Assembly (NCBI GenBank): GCA_043777595.1
Contig: JAYWHT010000054.1
Span: 1 to 44,745, forward strand
Source: JAYVJH01 sp043777595
GTDB taxonomy: Bacteria > Bacteroidota > Bacteroidia > Cytophagales > Spirosomataceae
Reading direction: 5' to 3'
Length of the DNA stretch: 44,745 nt
Both the position numbers and the translations under genes were made by a program. A model generated the notes under the pieces. That model did no database searches and was not told where the DNA came from. It saw only the letters and a program-made list of their open reading frames with translations. This document shows positions 1-8,553 of the stretch, piece after piece; position 1 is the first letter of the stretch; every line of letters begins with the position of its first letter.

Positions 1-172
1 TGATTTCCATTTTTTTAGTGTTCCATTCGTTCGGAGCGATATAGATGTTTGTACTAAAAAATCGGGTTTCTCTGTTGCAGTAAGCCCGAACCTGCACAAC
101 TGCTTTGCCTTGTTGATTGAGTTTGTTTTTACGATTGAAAATCAAATCGTATTTTGCATAGTCTGATGCCAT
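1..172 (-). CDS. Tyrosine recombinase / integrase, N-terminal part (cut by window edge)
   Basis: The reverse strand reads from an ATG at 172 without a stop to the window edge (57 codons). The peptide contains LIFNRKNKLNQQGKAVVQV, then RETRFFSTNIYIAPNEWN and TKKMEI. This is the arm-type DNA-binding domain that opens Bacteroidetes tyrosine recombinases: two beta strands, then a (S/T)xIxIxPxEWN-like motif. The catalytic domain (R-H-R-Y) would lie to the left of the window and cannot be checked. The gene points away from the tRNA-Arg gene at 370-446, whose 3' end faces it, so it is probably the integrase of an element inserted at that tRNA. Family assignment is fairly sure; whether the gene is intact is unknown. 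Confidence 0.75.
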   Translation of the reverse strand, partial: MASDYAKYDLIFNRKNKLNQQGKAVVQVRAYCNRETRFFSTNIYIAPNEWNTKKMEI

Positions 173-330
173 TTTGTCGAAGTCTTAAATTTTCGACAAA
201 CATAGGTGCTATTTCAATCAAAATAATGGGTATTAAACGGGTACTAAAAAGATGTTTATGAATGTGTAAAGATGGCTAAGACAAACGCTATTAAATTACA
301 TAAACAGAACTCGAACTAATGCCTTTAAAC

Positions 331-361
331 AAGTAAAGCCCTGACTATCAGAGCTTTACTT
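331..361 (-). terminator. Hairpin just downstream of tRNA-Arg
   Basis: AAGTAAAGC pairs with GCTTTACTT around an inner CTGA/TCAG stem with a 3-base loop. It begins 9 bases past the CCA end of the tRNA. The tail on the reverse strand is only weakly T-rich, so it may be a processing or termination hairpin. Confidence 0.5.
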
Positions 362-369
362 GTTGTTAT

Positions 370-446
370 TGGTGGTCACGTAGGGATTCGAACCCCAAAC
401 CTCCTGATCCGTAGTCAGGTGCTCTATCCAATTGAGCTACGCAACC
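370..446 (-). tRNA. tRNA-Arg (anticodon ACG)
   Basis: Read on the reverse strand, the acceptor GGTTGCG pairs with CGTGACC. A D-arm (AGCTCAATTGGATAGAGC) follows. The anticodon stem CCTGA/TCAGG encloses the loop CTACGGA, giving anticodon ACG. The T-arm contains GGTTCGAATCC. The CCA end is encoded (ACCA at the 3' end). The 3' end faces the partial integrase at 1-172, so this tRNA is the likely attachment site of the neighbouring element. Confidence 0.96.
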
Positions 447-485
447 AATATGTTGCTACTATTTACTTCTCGAACTTCAAATTTC

Positions 486-575
486 ATGATTCCGTACTGG
501 GGTCGCACTCGACTTAGGTGCCTTGTCAAAGCGAATCGTCTGGCTTGACAATTCGACACCGTAAACTTTGCAACT
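486..575. other. GC-rich, structured intergenic segment between tRNA-Arg and pyrD
   Basis: This stretch is more GC-rich than the flanking intergenic DNA. It can form nested stems: TTGTCAAAGC with GCTTGACAA (one bulged A), an outer GGTG/CACC, and a separate GTCG-CACT-CGAC hairpin. On the reverse strand it is open for about 40 codons without a convincing start. It could be a leader, a small RNA or a remnant of an element; I do not recognise it. Confidence 0.25.
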
Positions 576-727
576 TTTTTAGAGTTACTATTTTATTTAC
601 TTTAAAATAGACTACATGTTTTGGAATTGCAAAATTAGTGATTGTATTGGAATTAAAAAAATAAAAGTATAAAATCTTTGAGAATAACTAAGATATTTGC
701 ACTCGTTACCATTTATAGTTTAGTCTA

Positions 728-1810
728 ATGTACAAAAAACTCGTTCTTCCTTTTTTGTTTCAGTTCGATGCCGAGCAGGTACACCATTTTGTGTGTAGTT
801 TTATTAAGTTTGCCTTCAAAATTCCATTTGTTCCACTTATTTTTAAAAAACTATATGGTTACGAAAACCCTATTTTGGAGCGAACTGTATTTGGTCTTAC
901 CTTCAAAAACCCAGTAGGTCTGGCCGCAGGTTTTGACAAAAATGCTGAACTGGTGGACGAACTCTCGGAGATGGGCTTTGGCTTTATTGAAATCGGTACT
1001 GTTACGCCAGTGCCACAAGACGGCAACCCCAAACCAAGACTTTTTCGTCTCAAACCAGACGGTGCACTCATCAACCGCATGGGCTTTAATAATGAAGGTG
1101 CCACCGCCGCCGCCCAACGGCTACGAAATCGCAACTCCAAACTTATCATTGGGGGTAATATTGGTAAAAACAAAAACACGCCCAACCAAAATGCGCTGGA
1201 CGACTATATTAAATGTTTTGACGAACTGTACGATGTTGTCGATTACTTTGTAGTAAACGTCAGCTCACCCAACACTCCCAATCTGAGAGATTTACAGGAA
1301 AAAGAACCGCTAAAAAAAATCTTATCGGCTCTGAAAGTACTAAGTAATGAGGCGTGGGTAGTGAGAAAAAATATAATACCCACGACTCACGACCAACCTA
1401 AACCCATTCTTCTAAAAATTGCTCCTGACCTGACTGACAGCCAGTTAGACGATATTGTTGAAATAGTTTTAGAAACAGGTATAGCTGGGGTTATTGCTAC
1501 AAACACCACCATAAACCGTGAAGACTTGGTAACTGCCCCCGAAACCGTCGGACAAATTGGTGCTGGTGGGTTGAGCGGTTCGCCACTGACACACCGTTCT
1601 ACCGAAGTAATTCGTTATATTTGCCAGAAATCAAACAACGCTTTTCCAGTCATTGGCGTAGGAGGTATTGCATCAGCCGACGATGCCCTCGAAAAGCTGC
1701 GTGCTGGAGCCAGTCTGATACAAATTTATACGGGCTTTATTTACGAAGGCCCGTCTATCGCCAAGCAAATTAACACCCAAATTGCCTTTCGCTTTACCCC
1801 CCAAACATAG
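728..1810 (+). CDS. pyrD: Dihydroorotate dehydrogenase (quinone), class 2
   Basis: Oxidises dihydroorotate to orotate in pyrimidine synthesis, passing electrons to membrane quinone. The 360 residues start with the hydrophobic N-terminal helix of class 2 enzymes, followed by GLAAGFDKN (about 64-72), GFGFIEIGTVTP, and the active-site loop NVSSPNTPNLR with the catalytic base expected at Ser180. LLKIAPDL and the FMN phosphate-binding IGVGGI and GASLIQIYTGFIYEGP follow. The segment between the active-site loop and KIAPD is somewhat longer than in E. coli, and residues about 209-222 are encoded by a heptad-type repeat (1352-1394). The stop overlaps the longest open frame of ftsK, but the likely ftsK start lies 19 bases further on, so the two are probably co-transcribed. 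Confidence 0.96.
   Translation: MYKKLVLPFLFQFDAEQVHHFVCSFIKFAFKIPFVPLIFKKLYGYENPILERTVFGLTFKNPVGLAAGFDKNAELVDELSEMGFGFIEIGTVTPVPQDGNPKPRLFRLKPDGALINRMGFNNEGATAAAQRLRNRNSKLIIGGNIGKNKNTPNQNALDDYIKCFDELYDVVDYFVVNVSSPNTPNLRDLQEKEPLKKILSALKVLSNEAWVVRKNIIPTTHDQPKPILLKIAPDLTDSQLDDIVEIVLETGIAGVIATNTTINREDLVTAPETVGQIGAGGLSGSPLTHRSTEVIRYICQKSNNAFPVIGVGGIASADDALEKLRAGASLIQIYTGFIYEGPSIAKQINTQIAFRFTPQT
1352..1394. repeat. Heptad-type/inverted repeat inside pyrD
   Basis: CACGACT is followed directly by CACGACC (7-base period). CGTGGGTA at 1353-1360 is the inverse of TACCCACG at 1377-1384. The segment stays in frame and encodes about 14 residues of a variable PyrD loop. Confidence 0.55.
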
Positions 1811-1829
1811 CAAATCAACCGATACCTAC

Positions 1830-4328
1830 ATGGGAAAAAACCGCATTCCATCGCCCCCCAAAATTGAGCGCAAGACATCGCCACAAAATGGTAGTACTTC
1901 TGGGCGGCAATTAAAAATACCAATCGACAAAATCAAGAACGACCCACGCAATACAAAGCTACTGGGAGGGATTTTGATGGTGATTTCGGTATGCTTGGCA
2001 GTCGCTTTTGTGTCATATATTTTTACGGGTGCTTCTGACCAGAGCGTGGCAGAACATAGCACTCCTCTTGACACCAAAATGTCTATGACGGCAGAAGAAG
2101 CCGAAAATAAATTGGGAAATTTTGGGTCAATTATTGCGCACTTTTTTATATTCAGGTGGTTTGGTGTTGGGGCATTGGTATTTCCTTTTTTATTGTTTTT
2201 GTATGGCTATAAAATTGCCTTTGGACGAGAAATATTACCCCTCAAACGTACAAGTCAGATTGCGGTGTTTTATGTCATTTGGGCGGCTTTATTTTTTGGC
2301 TACATCATCGTAAAGTTCAAGTTAGTCCAAGATTACAGTGTTTTGAGTGGTGGCTTTGGTCATGCACTTAATGCTATATTGATTCCAAAAATTGGTTGGG
2401 GGGCATTTGTTTTGATATTAGGAATTTTAGCGATTTTTGTGATGTATTTTCATAATATCACTTCATTTGATCAGATTCTTAATTTCGACTCTTTTCTACG
2501 AATTTTTGAAAATCGCCGAACTGTCGAATCGCCTGACCTGGAGGTAGTACCAGAAGATGATGAAGACGACGATGAAGTTGAAGAAATTGAAAACGAGCCT
2601 GCCAAGCCTGTGGTCAAAGAGTTGCCGCTCATTGGCAAACCCAAACCAACCAAGCCTGCCGATATATCGTTTACAATACAAGAAATACCCGAAGACGAAC
2701 TTGTCGAAGAAGAAACTCAAAGCACCGGCCCCATTCCGTCATCGACCAATGACCCGCTTCCACCTATTATACCCTTTAATTTGGGTGAAGATGAAGAAGA
2801 TTTAGTAGCAAAATTTGGCCCTTTCGACCCCACACTCGACCTTGCCAATTATCAATATCCGACCATTGACCTGCTTCATAAACGAGACGAAAGTGGTACT
2901 AACAAGGTAACAACCGAAGAACTCGAAGCCAATAAAGACCGTATCGTCGAAACCCTCGGTAACTTTGGTATTGGTATTGCGAGTATCAAAGCTACCATCG
3001 GGCCGACTGTAACACTCTATGAAATTGTACCCGATGCTGGCATAAGAATTTCAAAAATCAAAGGTCTCGAAGACGACATCGCCCTCAACTTGGCCGCCCT
3101 CGGTATTCGTATCATTGCGCCTATGCCTGGCAAAGGGACGATTGGTATTGAGCTTCCTAATAAAAACCGTGAAATGGTAACGGCTCGGTCGGTGTTGGGT
3201 TCTAAGAAATTTCAAGATTGTAATTTTGACTTACCTGTGGTGTTAGGAAAAACGATTTCTAACGAGATTTTTATTACTGACCTCGCCAAAATGCCTCACC
3301 TACTTATGGCGGGCGCAACGGGTCAGGGTAAGTCTGTCGGCCTGAATGTATTGCTGGCTTCGCTGCTCTACAAAAAACACCCCGCACATATTAAATTTGT
3401 GTTGGTGGACCCAAAAAAGGTAGAACTCACACTGTTTAACAAAATCGAAAGGCACTTTTTGGCCAAATTGCCCAATAGCGAAGAAGCCATCATCACCGAT
3501 ACCCGCAAGGTGGTTTATACCCTCAACTCGCTCTGTATCGAAATGGACAGCCGTTATGATTTGTTAAAGGAAGCTGGGGTTAGAAATATCAAAGAGTACA
3601 ATGTCAAGTTTACTCAACGACAACTAAACCCCAAAAAAGGACATAAGTTTTTGCCATATATAATCTTAGTAATTGACGAATTGGCCGACTTGATGATGAC
3701 CGCTGGAAAGGAAGTAGAGCAGCCCATTGCCCGATTGGCGCAGTTAGCCCGTGCTATTGGTATTCATTTGGTGGTGGCTACGCAGCGGCCGTCGGTCAAT
3801 GTTATTACGGGTCTCATCAAGGCCAATTTTCCGGCTCGATTGTCGTTTAGGGTAACGTCCAAAATCGACTCTCGGACAATTTTGGACACTGGCGGAGCCG
3901 AACAATTAGTGGGTATGGGCGATATGCTGCTCTCAATGGGGTCAGACATGATTAGACTACAATGTGCATTTTTGGATACTGACGAAGTCGACGATGTATG
4001 TGAGTTTATTGGCAATCAGCGTGGGTACGGCTCGGCCTATTATTTGCCAGAGTTTAGCGGCGACGAAGACAGTGGCGACAAAGAAGACGTTGATCTGGGC
4101 GACCGAGATGTACTTTTTGACGATGCCGCACGTGTAATAGTCAATGCACAACAAGGTAGCACATCGCTCATTCAGCGCAAAATGAAGCTCGGCTACAACC
4201 GTGCAGGCCGCATCATGGACCAACTCGAAGCCGCTGGCGTAGTTGGCCCATTTGAAGGCAGCAAAGCCCGTGAGGTTTTTATTACTGACCTCAATGCGTT
4301 GGAACAATTATTGAAAAACTTAGGATAA
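1830..4328 (+). CDS. ftsK: DNA translocase FtsK
   Basis: Septum-anchored, ATP-driven pump that clears and aligns chromosome termini (dif/XerCD) at division. From the ATG at 1830 it has 832 residues: a basic leader, four hydrophobic membrane segments in the first 220, a very acidic linker (EDDEDDDEVEE), an alpha/beta motor domain with Walker A GATGQGKS at about 495-502 and Walker B-like ILVIDELADLM, and a C-terminal winged-helix gamma domain (SLIQRKMKLGYNRAGRIMDQ). The frame is open back to an ATG at 1782 inside pyrD, but that would add 16 unrelated residues overlapping pyrD, so I prefer 1830. Length is normal for Bacteroidetes FtsK. Confidence 0.95.
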   Translation: MGKNRIPSPPKIERKTSPQNGSTSGRQLKIPIDKIKNDPRNTKLLGGILMVISVCLAVAFVSYIFTGASDQSVAEHSTPLDTKMSMTAEEAENKLGNFGSIIAHFFIFRWFGVGALVFPFLLFLYGYKIAFGREILPLKRTSQIAVFYVIWAALFFGYIIVKFKLVQDYSVLSGGFGHALNAILIPKIGWGAFVLILGILAIFVMYFHNITSFDQILNFDSFLRIFENRRTVESPDLEVVPEDDEDDDEVEEIENEPAKPVVKELPLIGKPKPTKPADISFTIQEIPEDELVEEETQSTGPIPSSTNDPLPPIIPFNLGEDEEDLVAKFGPFDPTLDLANYQYPTIDLLHKRDESGTNKVTTEELEANKDRIVETLGNFGIGIASIKATIGPTVTLYEIVPDAGIRISKIKGLEDDIALNLAALGIRIIAPMPGKGTIGIELPNKNREMVTARSVLGSKKFQDCNFDLPVVLGKTISNEIFITDLAKMPHLLMAGATGQGKSVGLNVLLASLLYKKHPAHIKFVLVDPKKVELTLFNKIERHFLAKLPNSEEAIITDTRKVVYTLNSLCIEMDSRYDLLKEAGVRNIKEYNVKFTQRQLNPKKGHKFLPYIILVIDELADLMMTAGKEVEQPIARLAQLARAIGIHLVVATQRPSVNVITGLIKANFPARLSFRVTSKIDSRTILDTGGAEQLVGMGDMLLSMGSDMIRLQCAFLDTDEVDDVCEFIGNQRGYGSAYYLPEFSGDEDSGDKEDVDLGDRDVLFDDAARVIVNAQQGSTSLIQRKMKLGYNRAGRIMDQLEAAGVVGPFEGSKAREVFITDLNALEQLLKNLG

Positions 4329-4354
4329 CGACCTAATAATAAAAATATAAAATC

Positions 4355-4938
4355 ATGACATTCAAACAATTAGACTTAAATGGGACTTACAGTTACGCCG
4401 ATTATTTGAAGTGGACTTTTGATGAAAGACTTGAACTCATCAAAGGAAAAATTTTTAACATGTCGCCCGCCCCTGCACGTATTCACCAAGACATATCAGG
4501 AAATATATTTAATAGCCTCAAAAATTATCTAAAAGGCAAGCCTTGCAAAGTATATGACGCACCATTTGATGTTCGACTAACGGCCATCAAAAAAACAAAA
4601 ATACCCAAATTTATACAGTCGTTCAACCCGATATATGTGTGATATGCGACTTAGGTAAATTGGACGACCGTGGATGTGTTGGCGCACCAGACCTAATAAT
4701 AGAAATACTCTCGCCCGGCAATAGTAAAAAAGAAATGAAAGATAAATTTGAAGTTTATCAAGAAAACGGTGTAACAGAATATTGGATAGTTCAACCACTT
4801 GACCGAATTGTTTTGGTTTATATTTTAAACGAAAAAGGAATATATATTGGCCTCAAACCATTCACCGAAGACGATACACTTACTTGTAGCATTTTGGACG
4901 GATTGGCGATACCTGTCGCTGATGTTTTTGAATACTAA
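4355..4938 (+). pseudogene. Uma2 family (PD-(D/E)XK) nuclease gene, frameshifted
   Basis: The first part (from 4355) has the typical Uma2 start: YADYLKWTFDERLELIKGKI, then SPAPARIHQDISGNI and DAPFDVRL. It runs into a stop at 4642. The rest lies in the -1 frame: TVVQPDICVICDLGKLDDRG, then GAPDLIIEILSPGNSKKEMK and the core strand ENGVTEYWIVQP, ending at 4938. The break falls in a run of seven A at 4589-4595; one more A would restore one protein of about 194 residues, the family's usual length. The catalytic Asp (APDLIIEIL) lies after the break, so neither half alone should be active. It could be a real mutation, transcriptional slippage on the A run, or a sequencing error. It lies 26 bases after ftsK and 11 before trpC on the same strand. 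Confidence 0.85.
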
Positions 4939-4949
4939 ACCATTTGTAA

Positions 4950-5732
4950 ATGAATATATTAGAAAAAATAGTAGCCAACAAAAAACTCGAAATAGCACGA
5001 AGTAAAGCAACTATTGGCATCGGTGATTTAGAAAAAAGTTTTGACCTAAAAAGAAAAACAATTTCGCTACACAAAGCCTTGATAGATGGTACTACGTCTG
5101 GTATCATTGCTGAGTTCAAACGTAAGTCGCCCTCAAAGGGAATTATCAACGACCAAGTACGACCAGAAATTGTAACCAAAGGCTATGCCGATGCAGGCGC
5201 AGTCGGTCTATCGGTTTTGACTGATTTAGACTTTTTTGGAGGTAATTTCGATGATTTTAGAGCCGCCCGATTGGCCAACCCAACAACGGCAATGCTTCGT
5301 AAAGACTTTATGATAGACGAATACCAACTCTACGAAGCCAAAGCCTTGGGCGCAGATGTAATATTGTTGATAGCTGCCTGCCTAAAGCCAAACGAAGTAA
5401 TGAATTTGGGTAAAAAAGCACGGCAAATGGATATGGAAGTACTACTCGAAGTACACGATGCACAAGAACTGAACCAAACACTTTGTGAATATGTAAATAT
5501 AGTAGGTGTAAATAATCGAAATCTTAAAACTTTTGAGACTCGCATACAAACCTCAATGGAATTGGCAAATAAAATTCCTGATGACTTTGCGAAAATCTCA
5601 GAAAGTGGTCTCGAAAATATGGCTACAATCTTGAAATTACGTGAAGTTGGTTACCATGGGTTTTTGATTGGTGAAACATTTATGAAAACAGCCAACCCCG
5701 CCAGTACAATGAAAGAATTATTAACTCTGTAA
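4950..5732 (+). CDS. trpC: Indole-3-glycerol phosphate synthase
   Basis: Closes the indole ring (CdRP to indole-3-glycerol phosphate) in tryptophan synthesis. The 260-residue TIM barrel shows IIAEFKRKSPSKG (Glu55, Lys57), the general-acid lysine in AMLRKDFMIDEYQ (Lys118), LLEVHDAQEL, IVGVNNRNLKTF and the closing SESGL and GFLIGETFM phosphate-binding segments. It stands alone rather than fused to TrpF, the common arrangement in Bacteroidetes. It opens a trpC-trpF-trpB run with gaps of 6 and 2 bases. No trpE, G, D or A is in the window. The preceding gene, 11 bases upstream, is the broken Uma2 gene, so the operon may be transcribed through it. Confidence 0.96.
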   Translation: MNILEKIVANKKLEIARSKATIGIGDLEKSFDLKRKTISLHKALIDGTTSGIIAEFKRKSPSKGIINDQVRPEIVTKGYADAGAVGLSVLTDLDFFGGNFDDFRAARLANPTTAMLRKDFMIDEYQLYEAKALGADVILLIAACLKPNEVMNLGKKARQMDMEVLLEVHDAQELNQTLCEYVNIVGVNNRNLKTFETRIQTSMELANKIPDDFAKISESGLENMATILKLREVGYHGFLIGETFMKTANPASTMKELLTL

Positions 5733-5738
5733 TTTATT

Positions 5739-6383
5739 ATGATAAAAATTAAAGTATGCGGAATGAGAGAATCGAACAATTTGGCCTCTCTTGTTGAGTT
5801 ACAACCCGATTTTGTTGGTTTTATTTTTTTTGATAAATCACCTCGATTTGTAGGAGAGCAACTCGACGAAGCACAGTTAAAATCAATACCCCGAAATACC
5901 AAAAAAGTGGGAGTCTTTGTCAATGCCAATCCAGATTATATCTTAAAGACTGTCAAAAAATACGACTTACAATTTATACAACTACACGGCAGCGAAGACC
6001 CTATTTTTTGTAAAAGCCTCAAAAACAAAGGTATAAATATCATCAAAGCCTTTGCACTTGATGAAGCCTTCAATTTTAGTAGTCTCAACAACTTTAAGCC
6101 ACACTGTGATTTTTTTCTGTTCGACACCAAAGGTCAAAGCCCTGGCGGAAACGGCTTTGCTTTTGACTGGGCGATGCTGGCTAATTATGACAACGAAAAG
6201 CCGTTTTTTTTGAGCGGCGGCCTCTCACTCGAAAACATCGAACAAGCCACTAAACTGGAGGGTTTGAAAATATATGGATTCGACATAAATAGCAAATTTG
6301 AACTCGAACCTGGTCTAAAAGATATTGGCAAAATTGAGCAATTATTAGAAATAGTACGGCCTGTTGAGAAAGAAATTGAATAG
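5739..6383 (+). CDS. trpF: Phosphoribosylanthranilate isomerase
   Basis: Converts phosphoribosylanthranilate to CdRP, the step before TrpC. The 214-residue TIM barrel opens with KVCGMRE, placing the catalytic cysteine at Cys7. The general acid is Asp129 in FLFDTKGQSPGGNGFAFDW. FVGFIFFDKSPRFV, VGVFVN and QLHGSED are further family motifs, and the phosphate site is LSGGLSLEN followed by GFDINSKFE. It lies 6 bases after trpC and ends 2 bases before trpB, indicating one transcript. Confidence 0.95.
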   Translation: MIKIKVCGMRESNNLASLVELQPDFVGFIFFDKSPRFVGEQLDEAQLKSIPRNTKKVGVFVNANPDYILKTVKKYDLQFIQLHGSEDPIFCKSLKNKGINIIKAFALDEAFNFSSLNNFKPHCDFFLFDTKGQSPGGNGFAFDWAMLANYDNEKPFFLSGGLSLENIEQATKLEGLKIYGFDINSKFELEPGLKDIGKIEQLLEIVRPVEKEIE

Positions 6384-6385
6384 CT

Positions 6386-7624
6386 ATGGAAAATCTTAGA
6401 ATGAATAAAAATATTTTTGGCATGGTAAAAATGGACGATTTACCTCAATCAACTTTTGAAGTGTCGCAGCGAGGCTACTATGGCTCGTTTGGTGGAGCGT
6501 TTATTCCCGAAATGTTATATCCAAATGTAGAAGAACTACGAGAAAACTATCTGCAAATAATGGCCGAACCCAGTTTTCGGGACGAGTTCCAGTATCTTCT
6601 TCGTGATTTTGTAGGCCGCCCTACGCCTCTGTTTTTGGCCGAAAGGTTATCGGAAAAAGTAGGTGCAAAAATTTATCTCAAACGAGAAGACCTTTGCCAC
6701 ACAGGCGCACATAAAATCAATAATACTATCGGGCAAATATTGGTAGCCAAACGCCTCGGCAAGCAGCGCATTGTAGCCGAAACTGGTGCAGGACAGCACG
6801 GTGTGGCCACGGCAACGGTGTGTGCATTGATGGGTTTTGAGTGTATTATTTATATGGGCGAGCATGACATTGAGCGGCAAGCCCCCAACGTAGCCCGTAT
6901 GAAAATGCTTGGGGCAGAAGTAAGGCCAGCAACTTGTGGCTCAAAAACCCTCAAAGATGCCACCAATGAAGCCATGCGCCACTGGATAAACAACCCTATC
7001 GATACGCACTATATCATTGGGTCGGTTGTTGGGCCGCACCCCTACCCCGACATGGTGGCGAGGTTTCAGTCGGTTGTATCTGAAGAAATACGTTGGCAGT
7101 TGTTGGCAAAAGAAGGCCGAGAAACGCCAGACTATGTCGTGGCCTGTGTAGGTGGCGGTAGCAATGCGGCCGGGGCTTTCTTTCATTTTTTAGACGATTA
7201 TTCTGTCAAGCTCGTTGCAGTCGAAGCCGCTGGCAAGGGCGTGTTGTCTGGCCAGTCTGCCGCTACAACAGTATTAGGTAAGCCTGGGGTATTGCATGGT
7301 AGTCGTACAATTTTAATGCAAACCTCTGACGGACAGGTAGTTGAGCCATATTCTATATCGGCAGGTTTAGACTACCCTGGTATCGGGCCGATTCATGCCC
7401 ATTTGTTTGAGAGTGGCCGTGCTACATTTTTATCGGCTACCGACGACGAAGCCATGGCAGCAGCACTCGACCTCTCACGCACCGAAGGCATTATTCCAGC
7501 ACTCGAAACGGCACACGCATTGGCAATATTGGACCAAATCGGTGCAGGCAAAGATGATGTCGTGGTAGTAAATCTGTCTGGCCGTGGCGATAAAGATTTG
7601 GGAACTTATATGAAGTTTTTGTAA
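6386..7624 (+). CDS. trpB: Tryptophan synthase beta chain
   Basis: Condenses indole with serine, using pyridoxal phosphate. In the 412 residues the PLP lysine is Lys110 in HTGAHKINNTIGQ. ETGAGQHGVATAT, GSVVGPHPYPDMV, the phosphate-binding CVGGGSNAAG, and SAGLDYPGIGPIHAHL are all present. Homology begins at RGYYGSFGGAFIPEMLYPN (about residue 29), so the first 28 residues are an extension; an ATG at about residue 6, 13 or 16 may be the real start. The partner trpA, usually next to trpB, is not here: the next gene on this strand is an unrelated small protein 128 bases on, followed by ruvA. The alpha subunit must be encoded elsewhere. Confidence 0.96.
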   Translation: MENLRMNKNIFGMVKMDDLPQSTFEVSQRGYYGSFGGAFIPEMLYPNVEELRENYLQIMAEPSFRDEFQYLLRDFVGRPTPLFLAERLSEKVGAKIYLKREDLCHTGAHKINNTIGQILVAKRLGKQRIVAETGAGQHGVATATVCALMGFECIIYMGEHDIERQAPNVARMKMLGAEVRPATCGSKTLKDATNEAMRHWINNPIDTHYIIGSVVGPHPYPDMVARFQSVVSEEIRWQLLAKEGRETPDYVVACVGGGSNAAGAFFHFLDDYSVKLVAVEAAGKGVLSGQSAATTVLGKPGVLHGSRTILMQTSDGQVVEPYSISAGLDYPGIGPIHAHLFESGRATFLSATDDEAMAAALDLSRTEGIIPALETAHALAILDQIGAGKDDVVVVNLSGRGDKDLGTYMKFL

Positions 7625-7752
7625 ATCATTGATAATAAGTTTTTTGTGGTTTTCTCCTATTTTTTTGTTGCTTTTGCAGTATTAAAATAAATAAAAAGTG
7701 GTAATTTCGGGTTCTGTCTGTAACTACCAAGCACAAATCCCTATTAAAACCA

Positions 7753-7956
7753 ATGACTGCAACCCTAAACCTCCTCGAAGTATCGCAAATGCGTGTACAA
7801 CTCAAAGGACTTGAAAACAAAATAGGCACTTCTGAGCTATCACTTTTTGAACGCTGTGAAATCGAAGACGAAATATTGGAAATAAAAGAACAACTCGGGC
7901 AGTTTGACCGCAATAAATGGGACGAAAGTGGCGAATGTCTCAACTGCGGCTCATAA
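7753..7956 (+). CDS. Small hypothetical protein with C-terminal CxxC
   Basis: A 67-residue protein, mostly helical and charged (LKGLENKIGTSELSLFERCE, then IEDEILEIKEQL), ending in SGECLNCGS. One CxxC pair could bind metal only with a partner. It ends 3 bases before ruvA and shares its strand, so the two are probably co-transcribed. Codon use resembles its neighbours. I recognise no family. Confidence 0.7.
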   Translation: MTATLNLLEVSQMRVQLKGLENKIGTSELSLFERCEIEDEILEIKEQLGQFDRNKWDESGECLNCGS

Positions 7957-7959
7957 ACC

Positions 7960-8553
7960 ATGATAGCATACCTAAGTGGCAAACTCAACTACAAAGACCC
8001 TGCCTACGCCATTATTGACGTAGGTGGAGTAGGTTATGAAGTTAAAATTTCACTGCAAACGTTTTCAGCATTGCCCGCTCCCAACGAAACTTGCAAACTC
8101 TTTACTTATCTACAAATCAGGGAAGATGCCCACATTCTGTATGGTTTTTCTGAACCTGATGAAAAAGTGCTATTCTTAGATTTAATCAGTGTGTCGGGCG
8201 TTGGGTCGGTTACGGCCTTGATTATGCTATCGTCTATGTCGTCGTCCGAAATCCGTCAAGCCATTGTCAATGAAGATGTCAAAACCATTCAGACCGTCAA
8301 GGGCATTGGTGGCAAAACCGCCCAAAGGGTGATTATTGACCTGAAAGACAAAATCAAAAAAGAAAATTTGCTCAGTCCCCAGCAACCGAGCCTGCTACAA
8401 GCTACCAACAACAAAACCAGAAGCGAGGCCCTGGCGGCACTCGTTATGCTGGGTATTCCAAAACCGACTGCCGAAAAAAGTATCGAGACTATTCTCAAGC
8501 GAGAAGGCGACAGCCTGACCGTCGAGCAACTTATTAAGTTTGCTCTTCGGTGA
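7960..8553 (+). CDS. ruvA: Holliday junction branch migration protein RuvA
   Basis: Tetrameric junction-binding subunit of the RuvAB branch-migration motor. The 197 residues show the N-terminal OB fold (MIAYLSGKL, then DVGGVGYEVKIS), the helix-hairpin-helix pair (LDLISVSGVGSVTALIML, then IQTVKGIGGKTAQRVIIDLKD), a flexible Q/N-rich linker and the C-terminal RuvB-contacting domain (ALAALVMLGIPKPTAEKSIE). The partner ruvB is about 9.3 kb away at 17902 in the same orientation rather than adjacent. Length is normal. Confidence 0.96.
   Translation: MIAYLSGKLNYKDPAYAIIDVGGVGYEVKISLQTFSALPAPNETCKLFTYLQIREDAHILYGFSEPDEKVLFLDLISVSGVGSVTALIMLSSMSSSEIRQAIVNEDVKTIQTVKGIGGKTAQRVIIDLKDKIKKENLLSPQQPSLLQATNNKTRSEALAALVMLGIPKPTAEKSIETILKREGDSLTVEQLIKFALR

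Noticed and set aside
4589..4602. Programmed -1 frameshift on AAAAAAC in the Uma2 gene
   Set aside because: The slippery heptamer is present but not in the required frame (zero-frame codons are AAA AAA ACA), and no downstream stem is evident; a missing A explains the break more simply.
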